Assembly: GCA_937981995.1 (NCBI GenBank)
Contig: CALJNC010000031.1
Location: 20,630-84,629 of the forward strand
DNA from: an uncultured Chitinophagaceae bacterium
GTDB lineage: Bacteria > Bacteroidota > Bacteroidia > Chitinophagales > Chitinophagaceae
DNA length: 64,000 bases
Direction: 5' to 3'
Shown piece by piece: positions 36,118 to 49,399 of this stretch. The notes below the pieces were generated by a model. The model was not told where the DNA came from, did not search any database, and was given only the letters and a program-made list of their open reading frames with translations. Numbering within the stretch: the stretch's first letter is position 1; each line of letters opens with the position of its first letter. Both the position numbers and the translations under genes were made by a program.

Positions 36118-37527
36118 ATGCGCACCTTAGCACGTTTTTCCATAAAAGGCTTTTTGCCTAAACTGATAGCCGCTTTTTTTGTGGTCTGGTTTGCGTTTAT
36201 CATATGGTATTTATGGTTGTACATAGATGATTATATAGGTAAAGGACTTGATGCTTTAACCATACTCAATACCTTAGGCCTGCAAACACTTCCTTTAGTG
36301 CCTATTGCGCTGCCATTAAGTGTATTGTTTTCATCGATTATTTATTTTGGCGAGTTGGGTGAAAGCTCTGAATTAACTGCGCTTAAATCTTCGGGGATTT
36401 CTTTAATGAAGTATCTGAGGCCATTGCTTGTTTTTGTAATCATACTAGCCATTGGTAGTTTTTTCTTTAATGATAAAATAATACCTAAGGCTCAAATCCG
36501 TGCGATTAAAACGTACTACGAAGTGTCTAATAAAAAGCCAGCTTTAAATATAAAAGAAGGGGAATTTTACTCTGAGATACCAAAGCATGTTATTTATGTA
36601 AGAAAAAAGGACAAAGACAATAGCACAATACATGGTGTAAAGATTTATGATAATTCTGCTGGCTTTGAGCAGCAAAAAGTGATTTTGGCTAAGAAAGGTA
36701 AAATGTTTGTCACCGATGATAATGCAGCGCTGATATTTGAGCTATACGATGGTTGGCGTTACGAAGAAAGTTATAAACCCGCCACGGAAAGCAATGACCA
36801 AATACGGCTAGGGTTTAAATACTATAAAAAGGTCTTTGATTTAAAAGAGTTTGATTTACAAAAAACAAGTGAGGATTATTTTAAGGATATGCGCCGAGCA
36901 ATGAGCGTAGATCGTATAGCCAAAGAAATAGATACCGCTCAAATTAAGCTAGATAATAGTGGTGATTATATCACACAAATTTTGTCATCTTACTTATCAA
37001 AAAGAGATACGAGTATTAAGATCATGGATACTGCCGCAATGAGTATATCTCAGTTCATTGATAATGATTCTGTTTTTGCCAAAGCAGCTACTGCAGCTGA
37101 GGTAAATGCACGCAGTGTAAAGAATGCTATTGAAATAAATATTCAAAATAAAAAACTACATATTAAAAATCTAGCTGAGCACAAAATTGAGTGGCATCGA
37201 AGGTTTACAATACCCTTTGCTTGTCTGTTATTATTTGTGATAGGAGCTGCTTTGGGCGCAATTATTCGCAAAGGAGGATTGGGTATGCCATTTATTGTAG
37301 CGGTTATATTTTTTGCCATACTGCATATATTAAATACTGTTGGAGAAAAAATGGCCGCCAATCAAACGCTTGAGCCTTGGCAAGGCATGTGGTTATCTTC
37401 TTTTGTATTAGGTGTTCTGGGTCTAATTTTATTAAGCAAGGCAAATAGCGATGCGCCTGTATTGAATAAAGAGTGGTACTTTAGAACCTGGAAAAAGGCC
37501 AAAAAGCTTATAGGAAAGGAAGTATGA
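36118..37527 (+). CDS. LptF/LptG family permease
   Basis: A 469-residue YjgP/YjgQ-type membrane protein: three membrane segments near the N-terminus (about residues 15-35, 55-80, 100-120), a large periplasmic beta-jellyroll-like domain (about 130-235), and three C-terminal segments. PLPLSVLFSSIIYFGELGESSELTALKSSGIS is diagnostic. LptF and LptG form the inner-membrane channel of the LPS export machine, driven by the LptB ATPase. Bacteroidota commonly carry one or two such genes, and which half this is cannot be told. A linker with extra helical sequence lies between the jellyroll and the last segments. Its stop overlaps the kdsB start (ATGA). Confidence 0.9.
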   Translation: MRTLARFSIKGFLPKLIAAFFVVWFAFIIWYLWLYIDDYIGKGLDALTILNTLGLQTLPLVPIALPLSVLFSSIIYFGELGESSELTALKSSGISLMKYLRPLLVFVIILAIGSFFFNDKIIPKAQIRAIKTYYEVSNKKPALNIKEGEFYSEIPKHVIYVRKKDKDNSTIHGVKIYDNSAGFEQQKVILAKKGKMFVTDDNAALIFELYDGWRYEESYKPATESNDQIRLGFKYYKKVFDLKEFDLQKTSEDYFKDMRRAMSVDRIAKEIDTAQIKLDNSGDYITQILSSYLSKRDTSIKIMDTAAMSISQFIDNDSVFAKAATAAEVNARSVKNAIEINIQNKKLHIKNLAEHKIEWHRRFTIPFACLLLFVIGAALGAIIRKGGLGMPFIVAVIFFAILHILNTVGEKMAANQTLEPWQGMWLSSFVLGVLGLILLSKANSDAPVLNKEWYFRTWKKAKKLIGKEV

Positions 37528-38264
37528 ATAGCAAAGAAAACAGAATAGCCCTTATACCGGCAAGATTGGAAAGTCAGCGACTTCCCAAAAAGCTGTTGTT
37601 GCCATTGGGTGGCTTGCCTATCATTGTGCGCACGTATCAAACCGTTGTACGATCGGGCTTGTTTGATAAGGTCATTGTTATCTGCAATCATTCTAGTTTG
37701 GCCGCCGTGCTAGCTGAACATAATTGTGAGTATATTTTTAATGATGCGCACTTTGAAAGTGGTACCGATCGAATAGCAAATGAACTTTCAAATTTCCCAT
37801 ATGACATTGTAGTGAACGTACAAGGCGATGAACCATTCATTAAAAAGAATCAATTAGAGTATTTGATTGAATTATTTGATAATGAAGTAGTTGATATATC
37901 TACATTAAAGTATAAGATTAATATAAAAGCGGAAATTGATAATCCCAATAACGTAAAAATCGTTTGCAATGAGCAGGGGAGAGCGTTGTTTTTTTCGCGC
38001 AGTGCAATTCCATTTCAGCGGGATGAAAATTACTCAATGGATACCTATAAGCATATTGGAGTGTATGGGTACAAAAGATCGGCATTGCTAAAGTTGAGTC
38101 AGCTAAAACCTTCGGCTTTAGAATTGGCTGAAAAATTGGAAAACCTTAGAATGATCGAGCATGGATTTTATGTGGCTGTGGCCGAAGTAAATGAGCCGCC
38201 AATAGCTATTGATACACAGGAAGATTATGATTCTGCAGTGCGCTATCTTCAAAATAAGAAGTAG
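37524..38264 (+). CDS. kdsB: 3-deoxy-manno-octulosonate cytidylyltransferase
   Basis: A 246-residue nucleotidyltransferase. IALIPARLESQRLPKKLL at the N-terminus is the nucleotide-binding loop, and VNVQGDEPFI and HIGVYGYKRSAL are KdsB signatures. It activates Kdo as CMP-Kdo for the inner core of LPS. The ATGA overlap with the LptF/G-family gene couples LPS export and LPS core synthesis in one operon. Length is normal for KdsB. Confidence 0.93.
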   Translation: MNSKENRIALIPARLESQRLPKKLLLPLGGLPIIVRTYQTVVRSGLFDKVIVICNHSSLAAVLAEHNCEYIFNDAHFESGTDRIANELSNFPYDIVVNVQGDEPFIKKNQLEYLIELFDNEVVDISTLKYKINIKAEIDNPNNVKIVCNEQGRALFFSRSAIPFQRDENYSMDTYKHIGVYGYKRSALLKLSQLKPSALELAEKLENLRMIEHGFYVAVAEVNEPPIAIDTQEDYDSAVRYLQNKK

Positions 38265-38541
38265 GTTAAGTCAGTATGCTAGTTTTTGACATTTTTTTGA
38301 GTTGTTGAAAAAAAATATGGCACATTATTTGATTGATTATCAGTGTGTTATAAAATTACTTTTTTCTCTTTTCAGTTTTTGGAATATTTTTTGATAAGTT
38401 GAAGCTTTCAACGTACTTTTGCCCGTCCAATTGGGTAGGCACGTGCACATTTCTTATTAGAAAAACTATTAGTTTGATAACTAGAGGCTTAGCCTGTTGG
38501 GTTTATTATTTATAATAACTTAAAACGCGTAAAAAGTACTT
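38265..38541 (+). other. rpoB leader region
   Basis: A 277-base gap holding the rpoB promoter. Between the -7 box and the start codon about 120 bases remain, with several small hairpins (TAGTT/AACTA and TTATTA/TAATAA arms). No rplL gene or leader peptide is present. No credible coding region seen. Confidence 0.5.
38390..38421 (+). promoter_or_regulatory. rpoBC promoter, Bacteroidota -33/-7 type
   Basis: TTTG at 38390-38393 and TACTTTTG at 38414-38421 are separated by 20 bases, matching the TTTG / TAnnTTTG consensus. This is the clearest promoter in the window. Transcription would begin a few bases downstream, leaving a leader of about 115 bases. Confidence 0.65.
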
Positions 38542-41500
38542 ATGGCAACAGTTAAAACCGAACGCATAAATTTCGGAAAAGTTACAAATCACGGCGGAAC
38601 TCCAGATTTACTGGACATTCAGCTAGAATCATTCAACGAATTTATTCAATTAGAAACTACTCCGGATAAGCGAGGTCTTGAAGGCTTGCACCGAGTGTTT
38701 ATGGAAAACTACCCAGTTTCTGATACTCGAAACATTTTCTTGTTAGAGTTTTTGGATTACTTCGTAGACCCACCTCGTTACACAATAGACGAGTGTATGG
38801 AAAGAGGGTTAACATATTCCGTACCATTAAAAGCAAAACTTCGTTTGAGCTGTAATGATGAGGAGCATATTGATTTTGAAACCATTGTACAGGATGTATT
38901 CTTAGGAAATATTCCTTACATGACACCAAAAGGAACCTTCGTAGTGAATGGTGCTGAGCGTGTAATCGTTTCTCAGTTGCATCGTTCGCCTGGTGTATTC
39001 TTTGGTCAAAGCTTGCACCCTAATGGAACTAAAATATACTCAGCACGTGTAATTCCTTTTAAAGGAGCATGGATGGAATTTGCGACAGATATCAATAACG
39101 TAATGTATGCGTATATTGATCGTAAAAAGAAATTCCCAGTAACCATGTTGCTACGTGCAATTGGTTTTGAAACGGATAATGACATTTTGAACTTGTTTGG
39201 AATGGCTGATGAAGTGAAAGCGGATAAGCGCAACCTTAAAAATGCAGTAGGTCGTAAATTGGCTGCTCGTGTTATCCGTTCTTGGACGGAGGATTTTGTG
39301 GATGAGGATACGGGTGAGGTAGTATCTATCGAACGTAATGAAGTATTGCTTGATCGAGATACTGAGTTAACCGAAGATGATATCGCAACTATTACAGAAT
39401 TAGAAGTTGAAACTATTTTCTTACAAAAAGAAGATGCAGGTGGAGACTATACTATCATATACAATACACTTAATAAAGATACAAGTAACTCAGAGATAGA
39501 AGCTGTACAACATATCTATCGTCAGTTACGTAGTACAGATGCTCCTGATAATGACACAGCACGTGGAATTATTGATAAATTATTCTTCTCTGATCGTCGT
39601 TACGATTTAGGTGAAGTAGGGCGTTATAAAATTAACCGCAAGCTTGGCTTCGACTTAGATGTTGACAAGAAAGTATTGCGTAGAGAAGATATAATCGAGA
39701 TCATTAAGTACTTGGTGCGTTTGACAAATTCAAAAGCAGAAGTAGATGATATTGATCACTTAAGTAACCGTCGTGTACGTACAGTAGGTGAGCAGTTATA
39801 TGCTCAGTTTGGTGTAGGGCTTGCGCGTATGGCTCGTACAATTCGCGAACGTATGAATGTGCGTGATAATGAGGTGTTTACGCCGATTGATTTAATCAAT
39901 GCTCGAACACTTTCTTCGGTAATTAATTCATTCTTTGGTACGTCTCAGTTATCACAGTTCTTGGATCAAACGAATCCACTTTCTGAGATAACGCACAAGC
40001 GTCGTATCTCAGCACTTGGGCCAGGAGGTTTAAGCAGAGAACGTGCAGGATTTGAGGTACGTGATGTACACTATTCTCACTACGGTCGTCTTTGTACCAT
40101 TGAAACACCTGAGGGACCAAACATTGGTTTGATTTCTACTCTTTGTGTGCATGCAAAGATTAATGATATGGGCTTTATTGAAACACCGTATCGTAAAGTA
40201 AAAGATGGTAAAGTAGATATGCGTAAGCAAGTTTACTTAAGTGCTGAAGAAGAAGATAAAAAGAAAATTGCACAGGCAAATGTAAATCTTGATGATAAAG
40301 GTTTCTTCTCTGAGAATAAAGTAAAATCTCGTCAAACGGGTGATTTCCCAATTCTTGAAAAAGAAGAAATTGAATACATGGATATTGCGCCAAATCAAAT
40401 TGTTGGTTTAAGTGCTTCTATGATTCCTTTCTTGGAGCATGATGATGCCAATCGTGCCTTAATGGGATCAAATATGCAACGTCAGGGTGTGCCGTTATTA
40501 TTACCGCAAACTCCAATCGTTGGTACAGGAATTGAAGCAATTGCTGCTCGTGATGCGCGTATATTAGTTACAGCCGAAGGAAAAGGAACTGTTGAGTACG
40601 TTGATGCAAGAGAAATTCATGTACGCTATCAGCGTAGTGAAACGGATCGTATCATTTCTTTTGATGATGATTTAAAGATTTACAACTTGGTTAAGTTTGA
40701 AAGAACAAATCAAGGTACTTGTATGAATTTGAATCCTTGTGTGAAGAAAGGACAGAAAGTGAAAAAGGGCGACTTCTTAACAGAGGGATACGCAACAGAA
40801 GGTGGAGAGCTAGCACTAGGTAGAAACTTAGTAGTTGCCTTTATGCCTTGGAAAGGATATAACTTTGAGGATGCAATTGTAATCTCAGAAAACGTTGTTC
40901 GTGAAGATTGGTTTACTTCTGTTCATATAGATGAGTTTGATTTACAAGTACGTGATACTAAATTAGGAGAGGAGGAATTGACGCCAGATATTCCTAATGT
41001 AAGTGAAGAGGCAACAAAAGACCTTGATGAGAATGGTGTAATTAGAGTTGGAGCTCACGTAAAAGAAGGTGATATTTTAATAGGTAAGATTACTCCAAAA
41101 GGAGAAAGTGATCCTACACCGGAGGAAAAATTACTTCGTGCAATCTTTGGAGATAAAGCAGGCGATGCAAAAGATGCATCATTGAAAACGCCTCCTTCTA
41201 CAAAAGGGGTTGTAATAAGCAAGAAACTATTTGCTCGTAATAAGAAAGATAAATCTCGTAAAGCACAAGAGAAATCAGAATTAGAAACGATTGCAAGAGC
41301 GCACCAAGAAAATGTTGAACAAATCAATGAAACACTTTTAAGTAAATTAGAAGAGTTATTGAAAGATCATAAATCAGCTGGTGTTACAAATCACTATGGT
41401 GAGATTGTATTAAACAAAAGCTTGAAATTTACAGCAAAGAATTTACGCGCTATTGACTTTACTTTAGTTAATCCATTAAACTGGACTGAAGATGAAGTAA

Positions 41501-42360
41501 TGAACGATAATATTAATACGCTACTTCATAATTATAACATGAAGTATAATCAAGAGTTAGGTCGTTACAAGCGTCAAGAATTTAATATTACAGTTGGTGA
41601 TGAGTTACCTACTGGTGTATTGAAATTGGCTAAGATTTATCTTGCTAAGAAGAGTAAATTAAAAGTGGGAGATAAGATGGCGGGTCGTCATGGTAATAAG
41701 GGTATCGTAGCGCGTATTGTACGTCGTGAGGATATGCCGTTTACCGAAGATGGTGTACCAGTTGATATTGTATTGAATCCACTAGGTGTACCTTCTCGTA
41801 TGAATATTGGTCAGATTTATGAAACTATTTTAGGATTTGCAGGATTAAAGCTAGGTGTGAAATTTGCTACACCAATTTTTGATGGTGCAAATGTTGATCA
41901 AATACAAGAGTATATTAAAGAAGCAAACTTGCCAAGTATGAGTCACACGCACTTATATGATGGTGAAACAGGTGAGAAGTTCCACCAAAAAACAACAGTA
42001 GGTGTTATTTATATGATGAAGCTGCATCACTTAGTTGATAATAAGATGCACGCACGTTCTATTGGACCGTATAGTTTGATTACACAACAACCATTGGGTG
42101 GTAAAGCTCAGTTTGGTGGTCAACGTTTTGGTGAGATGGAGGTATGGGCTGTAGAGGCTTATGGAGCTAGTAATATCCTACAAGAGATTTTGACTATTAA
42201 GTCAGATGATATTGCGGGTAGAGCCAAGACATATGAGTCTATTGTAAAAGGAGATAACATCCCTGCTTCAGGAATACCTGAGTCGTTCAATGTATTAGTA
42301 CATGAGCTTAGAGGCCTTGGTCTTGACTTACACTTTGACGAAACAGAAAAATTAAATTAA
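38542..42360 (+). CDS. rpoB: RNA polymerase beta subunit
   Basis: A complete 1272-residue beta subunit, normal length for the phylum. Landmarks are the rifampicin region ([23 protein letters not shown], then [21 protein letters not shown]), the [12 protein letters not shown] active-site block, [14 protein letters not shown], and the C-terminal [16 protein letters not shown]. The rifampicin-binding residues appear wild type: Q, D, H and R are in their usual places. It forms the catalytic core with RpoC, which follows after 23 bases. Confidence 0.98.
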   Translation: MATVKTERINFGKVTNHGGTPDLLDIQLESFNEFIQLETTPDKRGLEGLHRVFMENYPVSDTRNIFLLEFLDYFVDPPRYTIDECMERGLTYSVPLKAKLRLSCNDEEHIDFETIVQDVFLGNIPYMTPKGTFVVNGAERVIVSQLHRSPGVFFGQSLHPNGTKIYSARVIPFKGAWMEFATDINNVMYAYIDRKKKFPVTMLLRAIGFETDNDILNLFGMADEVKADKRNLKNAVGRKLAARVIRSWTEDFVDEDTGEVVSIERNEVLLDRDTELTEDDIATITELEVETIFLQKEDAGGDYTIIYNTLNKDTSNSEIEAVQHIYRQLRSTDAPDNDTARGIIDKLFFSDRRYDLGEVGRYKINRKLGFDLDVDKKVLRREDIIEIIKYLVRLTNSKAEVDDIDHLSNRRVRTVGEQLYAQFGVGLARMARTIRERMNVRDNEVFTPIDLINARTLSSVINSFFGTSQLSQFLDQTNPLSEITHKRRISALGPGGLSRERAGFEVRDVHYSHYGRLCTIETPEGPNIGLISTLCVHAKINDMGFIETPYRKVKDGKVDMRKQVYLSAEEEDKKKIAQANVNLDDKGFFSENKVKSRQTGDFPILEKEEIEYMDIAPNQIVGLSASMIPFLEHDDANRALMGSNMQRQGVPLLLPQTPIVGTGIEAIAARDARILVTAEGKGTVEYVDAREIHVRYQRSETDRIISFDDDLKIYNLVKFERTNQGTCMNLNPCVKKGQKVKKGDFLTEGYATEGGELALGRNLVVAFMPWKGYNFEDAIVISENVVREDWFTSVHIDEFDLQVRDTKLGEEELTPDIPNVSEEATKDLDENGVIRVGAHVKEGDILIGKITPKGESDPTPEEKLLRAIFGDKAGDAKDASLKTPPSTKGVVISKKLFARNKKDKSRKAQEKSELETIARAHQENVEQINETLLSKLEELLKDHKSAGVTNHYGEIVLNKSLKFTAKNLRAIDFTLVNPLNWTEDEVMNDNINTLLHNYNMKYNQELGRYKRQEFNITVGDELPTGVLKLAKIYLAKKSKLKVGDKMAGRHGNKGIVARIVRREDMPFTEDGVPVDIVLNPLGVPSRMNIGQIYETILGFAGLKLGVKFATPIFDGANVDQIQEYIKEANLPSMSHTHLYDGETGEKFHQKTTVGVIYMMKLHHLVDNKMHARSIGPYSLITQQPLGGKAQFGGQRFGEMEVWAVEAYGASNILQEILTIKSDDIAGRAKTYESIVKGDNIPASGIPESFNVLVHELRGLGLDLHFDETEKLN

Positions 42361-42383
42361 TTAAAGATTAAAATCATTCAAGA

Positions 42384-45300
42384 ATGAATTTGAAAAAAGA
42401 TATCAAACCCAATCCAAATTTTGATCAAATAACTATAACATTAGCTAGTCCAGATGATATTCTAGACAGAAGTTATGGTGAGGTATTAAAACCTGAAACG
42501 ATTAACTATCGTACATACAAACCCGAGCGCGACGGTCTTTTCTGTGAAAAGATTTTTGGGCCAATGAAGGATTTTGAATGTTACTGTGGTAAGTATAAGC
42601 GTATCCGTTACAAGGGTATCGTTTGTGATCGTTGTGGGGTAGAAGTAACAGAAAAGAAAGTACGTCGTGAGCGTATGGGGCATATCCGATTGGTAGTTCC
42701 TGTAGTGCACATTTGGTACTTCCGTTCGTTACCTAATAAAATTGGTTACTTACTAGGAACAAGTTCTAAGAAATTAGAATCTATTGTTTACTACGAAAAG
42801 TATTGTGTGGTACAAGGTGGTGCAGCAGACGAAATGATTCGTACCGCGCAGCAGCTTAAGGAAGATGCTCCTACATATATGGAGTTGATTTCTGAGGATG
42901 ATTACTTAGATATGTTGGAGAAACTACCTAAGGAAAATCAAATGCTACCAGATGAGGATCCAAATAAGTTTATCGCGAAAATGGGTGCTGAAGCAGTACA
43001 CATGTTACTAGGTCGTTTAGACTTAGATAAATTATCTTATGACCTTCGTCACGCAGCTGAATTTGAAACTTCACAACAACGTAAGACAGATGCCTTAAAG
43101 CGTTTGACCGTTGTTGAAGCGTTCCGTGATGCAAACTCACATATTGAAAATCGCCCAGAGTGGATGATTATGCAATACCTACCGGTAATACCACCAGAGC
43201 TTCGTCCTTTGGTACCATTAGATGGTGGTCGTTTTGCGTCTTCTGATTTAAATGATTTATATCGCCGTGTAATTATTCGTAACAATCGTTTGAAACGATT
43301 GATGGAAATTAAAGCACCAGATGTAATCCTACGTAATGAGAAGCGTATGTTACAAGAGGCAGTTGATTCATTGATGGATAACTCTCGTAAATCTAATGCT
43401 GTAAAAGCAGAAGGTGGACGTCAGTTAAAGTCATTAAGTGATGTATTGAAAGGAAAGCAAGGTCGTTTCCGTCAGAACTTATTAGGTAAACGTGTTGACT
43501 ATTCTGGTCGTTCGGTTATCGTAGTAGGTCCTACACTTAAATTACACGAATGTGGTTTACCTAAAGACATGTGTGCTGAGTTATTCAAGCCATTTGTTAT
43601 TCGTAAATTGATTGAGCGTGGAATAGTAAAAACAGTAAAATCTGCTAAGAAATTAGTTGAGAAAAAGGATCCAGTAATATGGGATATCCTTGAAAATATT
43701 TTGAAAGGGCACCCAGTAATGCTAAATCGTGCTCCTACCTTACACCGTTTATCAATTCAAGCTTTCCAGCCTAAATTGATTGAAGGAAAAGCAATCCAAT
43801 TACACCCATTGGTATGTTCTTCGTTTAATGCGGATTTTGATGGAGATCAGATGGCGGTACACGTACCGTTGAGCAATGCTGCTATATTAGAGGCGCAAGT
43901 TTTAATGCTAGCTTCTCATAATATTCTAAATCCTCAAAATGGTACACCTATTACACTTCCTTCGCAGGATATGGTATTGGGTCTATATTATATGACCAAA
44001 AAGAAAATGAACATCGAAGGCGATCCTGTAAAAGGAGAAGGCATGACGTTCTATAGTCCTGAAGAGGTGCGTATTGCATATGACGAAGGCATGGTTGATT
44101 TACATGCTTCAGTTAAATGTCGTATTCAAACTACCGAAGAAAATGAGGAAGGAGAAACAGTAGTTACTAATTCTTACATTCAAGATTCTACAGTAGGTCG
44201 TATTATATTTAACCAGCACGTACCTAAAGCAGTTGGATTTATTGATGCACTATTGACTAAGAAAGCTCTTCGTACAATTATAGGAGATATCATTAAACAA
44301 ACTGATGTGCCTACAACGGTAAGCTTCTTGGATAATATCAAGGGCTTAGGTTTCCGTATGGCATTTGAAGGTGGTTTATCGTTTAATCCTACGGATTTAA
44401 TTATTCCTGAAGTTAAGAAAAACATGATTGAAGGTGCTTCTGATGAAGTAGATGAAATCTGGGATAACTATAACATGGGTCTTATTACCAATAATGAGCG
44501 TTACAATCAGATTATTGACGTTTGGTCTCGAGTAGATACAAAAGTTACTGAAACCTTGATTCAAGAGATGGCAACAGATAAGCAAGGGTTTAACTCTGTT
44601 TATATGATGCTTGATTCTGGAGCTCGTGGTAGTAAACAACAAGTAAAACAGTTAAGTGGTATTCGTGGATTAATGGCTAAACCAAGAAAATCTGGTAGTA
44701 CCGGTTCTGAGATTATTGAGAATCCAATTCTTTCTAACTTTAAGGACGGACTGAATGTACTTGAGTACTTTATCTCTACGCACGGTGCACGTAAAGGTCT
44801 TGCAGATACTGCACTTAAAACGGCCGATGCGGGTTACTTAACTAGACGTCTCGTAGATGTTGCACAAGATGTAGTTGTAAACGAAGAAGATTGTGGTACA
44901 CTTAGAGGTATTAAAACAATGGCACTTAAAGAGAACGATGAAATCGTTGAGTCATTAAGTGAGCGTATCATAGGTCGTAATTCATTACATGATGTAATAG
45001 ATTTCCAAAATGAAATAACGCTACTTGAAGCCGGTGTTGAAATTACAGAAGATCACGCAGCAGCTATTGAAGCAGCTGGTGTTGAAGAAATAGAAATAAG
45101 ATCAGTACTTACTTGTGAAAGTAAGCGTGGTACTTGTGCTAAATGTTATGGTAAAAACTTAGCAGTTGGTCAATCAGCTCAAAAAGGAGATGCGGTAGGT
45201 ATTATAGCTGCACAATCAATTGGTGAGCCGGGTACACAGTTGACACTTCGTACATTCCACGTTGGTGGTGTGGCAGGTTCTTCTGCTGTAGATAGTAATT

Positions 45301-46715
45301 TGCTTTCTAAGTTTGATGGTAAGATTGAGTTTGACGGTATCAAAACTGTTAAGCGCGAAGGAAAAGAAGGAACAGAGGAAATCGTTATTAGCCGTATGGG
45401 TGAGATTCGAATTATCAATGCTGATGAGCGTGTGTTATCAACTGCTGATATTCCTTATGGTTCTATCTTAAAAGTTCGTCATAATCAAAAATTAAAGCAA
45501 GGAGATGAGATTTGTTCTTGGGATCCGTTTAACGCTGTAATTGTTTCTGAGGTGGATGGTAAAGTTCGCTTTGAAAACATTGTGGATGGTGTAAGTTTCC
45601 GTGAGGAATCTGATGAGCAATCTGGAGTAAAAGAAAAAGTAATTATTGAGACAAAGGATAAGAAAATAATACCTGCTATGATTATAGAAGGTAAGAAAGA
45701 CAAGAACTATAATATTCCTGTAGGAGCACACATATCTGTTTCTGACGGTGATAAAATTAGTGCGGGTCAAACCTTAGTTAAAATACCTCGTGTTATGGGT
45801 CGTTCTCGTGATATTACGGGTGGTCTTCCACGTGTAACTGAGTTATTTGAAGCACGTAATCCTTCTAACCCAGCAGTTGTTGCGGCAATTGATGGTGTTG
45901 TGTCTTTTGGTGGAATTAAGCGTGGTAATCGTGAGATTCAAGTTGAAAGTAAGGATGGTGTAATCAAGAAGTACTTGGTTAATTTAAGCAAGCATATTAT
46001 TGTACAAGAAGGTGACTTTATCAAAGCAGGTACTGCTATGAGTGATGGTCGTATCACACCACGTGATATCTTAGCTATTAAAGGTCCATTTGCTGTACAA
46101 TCATACTTAGTAAATGAAATACAAGAGGTATATCGTTTACAAGGTGTAAAAATTAATGATAAGCACATTGAGGTAATTGTACGCCAAATGATGCGTAAAG
46201 TAACTATTGAGAATCCTGGTGATACTAGATTCCTTATGCGCGAAACAGTTGATAAAATTCGCTTTGCTAATGAGAACGATTGGGTGTATGACAAAGTAGT
46301 TGTAACAGATAAAGGTGAAAGTGAAAAACTATTTGCTGGTCAGATTGTTACACTTCGTGAAATACGTGAAGAGAACTCATTATTAAAACGTGCTGATAAA
46401 ACATTGATTCAATATCGTGATGCTGAGCCAGCTACAAGTAGCCCATTATTATTGGGTATTACTAAAGCTAGTTTAGGTACTAAATCTTGGATTTCTGCGG
46501 CTTCGTTCCAGGAAACAACTAAGGTACTTTCTACTGCAGCTATTAATGGTAAGCGTGATAGTTTGGAAGGATTGAAAGAGAATGTAATTACAGGTCGTAA
46601 AATACCAGCGGGTACAGGAATGCCTAAGTTCCAGGAGTATATCGTAGGTAGTAAAGACGAGTATGAAATTCTTAAGAACGCTCAAGAACTTCTTGAGTTT
46701 GATGAAGAAGAGTAG
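42384..46715 (+). CDS. rpoC: RNA polymerase beta' subunit
   Basis: A complete 1443-residue beta' subunit. The active-site NADFDGD motif is at residues 482-488, carrying the catalytic Mg aspartates. An N-terminal zinc-binding cluster (CYCGKYKR...CDRCG) lies near residues 66-85, and the second zinc site includes Cys911, Cys918 and Cys921. The [16 protein letters not shown] trigger-loop region and a C-terminal insertion typical of Bacteroidota are present. It is cotranscribed with rpoB and followed by an intrinsic terminator. Confidence 0.98.
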   Translation: MNLKKDIKPNPNFDQITITLASPDDILDRSYGEVLKPETINYRTYKPERDGLFCEKIFGPMKDFECYCGKYKRIRYKGIVCDRCGVEVTEKKVRRERMGHIRLVVPVVHIWYFRSLPNKIGYLLGTSSKKLESIVYYEKYCVVQGGAADEMIRTAQQLKEDAPTYMELISEDDYLDMLEKLPKENQMLPDEDPNKFIAKMGAEAVHMLLGRLDLDKLSYDLRHAAEFETSQQRKTDALKRLTVVEAFRDANSHIENRPEWMIMQYLPVIPPELRPLVPLDGGRFASSDLNDLYRRVIIRNNRLKRLMEIKAPDVILRNEKRMLQEAVDSLMDNSRKSNAVKAEGGRQLKSLSDVLKGKQGRFRQNLLGKRVDYSGRSVIVVGPTLKLHECGLPKDMCAELFKPFVIRKLIERGIVKTVKSAKKLVEKKDPVIWDILENILKGHPVMLNRAPTLHRLSIQAFQPKLIEGKAIQLHPLVCSSFNADFDGDQMAVHVPLSNAAILEAQVLMLASHNILNPQNGTPITLPSQDMVLGLYYMTKKKMNIEGDPVKGEGMTFYSPEEVRIAYDEGMVDLHASVKCRIQTTEENEEGETVVTNSYIQDSTVGRIIFNQHVPKAVGFIDALLTKKALRTIIGDIIKQTDVPTTVSFLDNIKGLGFRMAFEGGLSFNPTDLIIPEVKKNMIEGASDEVDEIWDNYNMGLITNNERYNQIIDVWSRVDTKVTETLIQEMATDKQGFNSVYMMLDSGARGSKQQVKQLSGIRGLMAKPRKSGSTGSEIIENPILSNFKDGLNVLEYFISTHGARKGLADTALKTADAGYLTRRLVDVAQDVVVNEEDCGTLRGIKTMALKENDEIVESLSERIIGRNSLHDVIDFQNEITLLEAGVEITEDHAAAIEAAGVEEIEIRSVLTCESKRGTCAKCYGKNLAVGQSAQKGDAVGIIAAQSIGEPGTQLTLRTFHVGGVAGSSAVDSNLLSKFDGKIEFDGIKTVKREGKEGTEEIVISRMGEIRIINADERVLSTADIPYGSILKVRHNQKLKQGDEICSWDPFNAVIVSEVDGKVRFENIVDGVSFREESDEQSGVKEKVIIETKDKKIIPAMIIEGKKDKNYNIPVGAHISVSDGDKISAGQTLVKIPRVMGRSRDITGGLPRVTELFEARNPSNPAVVAAIDGVVSFGGIKRGNREIQVESKDGVIKKYLVNLSKHIIVQEGDFIKAGTAMSDGRITPRDILAIKGPFAVQSYLVNEIQEVYRLQGVKINDKHIEVIVRQMMRKVTIENPGDTRFLMRETVDKIRFANENDWVYDKVVVTDKGESEKLFAGQIVTLREIREENSLLKRADKTLIQYRDAEPATSSPLLLGITKASLGTKSWISAASFQETTKVLSTAAINGKRDSLEGLKENVITGRKIPAGTGMPKFQEYIVGSKDEYEILKNAQELLEFDEEE

Positions 46716-46741
46716 TAATTATTAAGACGAATAATTTATAA

Positions 46742-46771
46742 ATGGATCACGTTTTCGTGGTCCATTTTTTT
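46742..46771 (+). terminator. rpoBC intrinsic terminator
   Basis: ATGGATCACG pairs with CGTGGTCCAT at 9 of 10 positions around a TTTT loop, followed by a T tract. Confidence 0.85.
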
Positions 46772-46871
46772 GATTAACAACTTGGTGTAAAAGGAGCAGT
46801 TAAAGACTTCTATAGATTTACAAAATCGTCTTTTTATAAATATATTTGAAACACACAAAAATAAATTTATT

Positions 46872-47279
46872 ATGAACAAAATGTTTTTCATTGCTTTAAT
46901 AGCAATCACTACTTTAAGCTTTTCTAGTTGTGGTACTTATAATAGTGCACGTGATAGTAAAAGTGCTATGGGATCAGTTAGCTCATCTATGATGGGTAAA
47001 ATTGGTACTATGCTTATCCAAGATTTAGGAAGCAAAGTTTTATCTTCTAATGGGTCAGGAGCTTCTGGTATGCTAGGTAAGTTAAATATGGGTACAAAGT
47101 TAAATTCAATCGTAAAAGGGGCTGCTATGGTAAACTCTTTTAAAGGATTACTTACAAATAATTACGGTATCTCTTCTAACAAAGTAGATAATGCTTATGG
47201 TAAATTTGGTACATTAAAAGATGTAGCTTCTTTTATTGGAACGAACGCTAGTTCTAGCTTTCTTTCTAAGCTAAAGTAA
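46872..47279 (+). CDS. Small Ser/Gly-rich lipoprotein, unknown function
   Basis: A 135-residue protein with a clear lipoprotein signal (FSSC at about residues 17-20). The mature part is rich in Ser, Gly, Lys and Met, with SAMGSVSSSMMGKIG and SNGSGASGMLGKLNMG segments of low complexity, and no known domain. It has its own terminator and stands between rpoC and atpD without a shared operon. Function unknown. Confidence 0.65.
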   Translation: MNKMFFIALIAITTLSFSSCGTYNSARDSKSAMGSVSSSMMGKIGTMLIQDLGSKVLSSNGSGASGMLGKLNMGTKLNSIVKGAAMVNSFKGLLTNNYGISSNKVDNAYGKFGTLKDVASFIGTNASSSFLSKLK

Positions 47280-47302
47280 AAAATATAATATTTTTTCAAA
47301 AG

Positions 47303-47333
47303 AGCTGTTGACTTTGCGTCAGCAGCTTTTTTT
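47303..47333 (+). terminator. Intrinsic terminator after the small lipoprotein gene
   Basis: AGCTGTTGAC pairs with GTCAGCAGCT at 9 of 10 positions around a five-base loop, followed by a long T run. Confidence 0.85.
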
Positions 47334-47511
47334 ATTTTCAAATCTTGTTTTTATAGAAAATGTAGATAGTTTGACGATCCAAATGACCTTAGTATTGATA
47401 TCTAATAGTATAAGCATTTACATAAAATGGGAATTACCTGTGAACAAACTCAATTTCCTTTAAAATTGAATGAAATTGAAGCTTAAATAGTCAAGTTTTA
47501 ATTAGAACTGA

Positions 47512-49044
<1,533 letters not shown>

Positions 49045-49046
49045 TC

Positions 49047-49075
49047 AATTACGAATTACGAATTTATAAATTACG
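49047..49075 (+). repeat. Three direct AATTACG repeats in the atpD-atpC spacer
   Basis: AATTACG occurs at 49047-49053, 49054-49060 and 49069-49075, filling nearly the whole spacer between the two genes. The last copy ends three bases before the atpC start. No function is evident; it may be slippage-derived. Confidence 0.6.
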
Positions 49076-49078
49076 ATT

Positions 49079-49330
49079 ATGCAACTTGATATTCTAACTC
49101 CAGAAAAAAAGATTTACGAAGGGGACGTTTATGGAATTTATCTTCCAGGTGTTTCTGGTTATTTTGAAATCCTCGATAAGCACGCACCTATGGTAGCAGC
49201 ATTAGGGGAAGGAGAGATGAAAATCTTAACGGATAAGACTTCTAGCGAAAGCTATAATATTAAAGGAGGTTTTCTTGAAATGAATAATAATAAGGCAGTG
49301 GTTCTTATTGAAGGTGCTGAGAAAAAGTAA
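49079..49330 (+). CDS. atpC: ATP synthase F1 epsilon subunit (short form)
   Basis: An 83-residue protein containing only the N-terminal beta-sandwich domain of epsilon (QLDILTPEKKIYEGDVYGIYLPGVSGYFEILDKHAPMV). The C-terminal two-helix domain that inhibits ATP hydrolysis in many bacteria is missing, which is usual for Bacteroidota epsilon subunits. It links the F1 catalytic head to the rotor. It follows atpD by 34 bases. Confidence 0.9.
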   Translation: MQLDILTPEKKIYEGDVYGIYLPGVSGYFEILDKHAPMVAALGEGEMKILTDKTSSESYNIKGGFLEMNNNKAVVLIEGAEKK

Positions 49331-49352
49331 TTCCGAACAAATAATATTGAGT

Positions 49353-49378
49353 AAGGCTTCCGTTTGGAAGCCTTTTTT
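49353..49378 (+). terminator. atpDC intrinsic terminator
   Basis: Perfect nine-base stem AAGGCTTCC/GGAAGCCTT with a GTTT loop and trailing T residues. Confidence 0.85.
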
Positions 49379-49399
49379 GATTATTAAAAATAATCAAAA

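Noticed and set aside
45938..46294. 118-codon antisense frame in rpoC
   Set aside because: rpoC is unquestionable there; long antisense frames are common over biased coding sequence.
47427..47486. 19-codon frame upstream of atpD
   Set aside because: Too short to support, no start context, and it lies in AT-rich promoter DNA.
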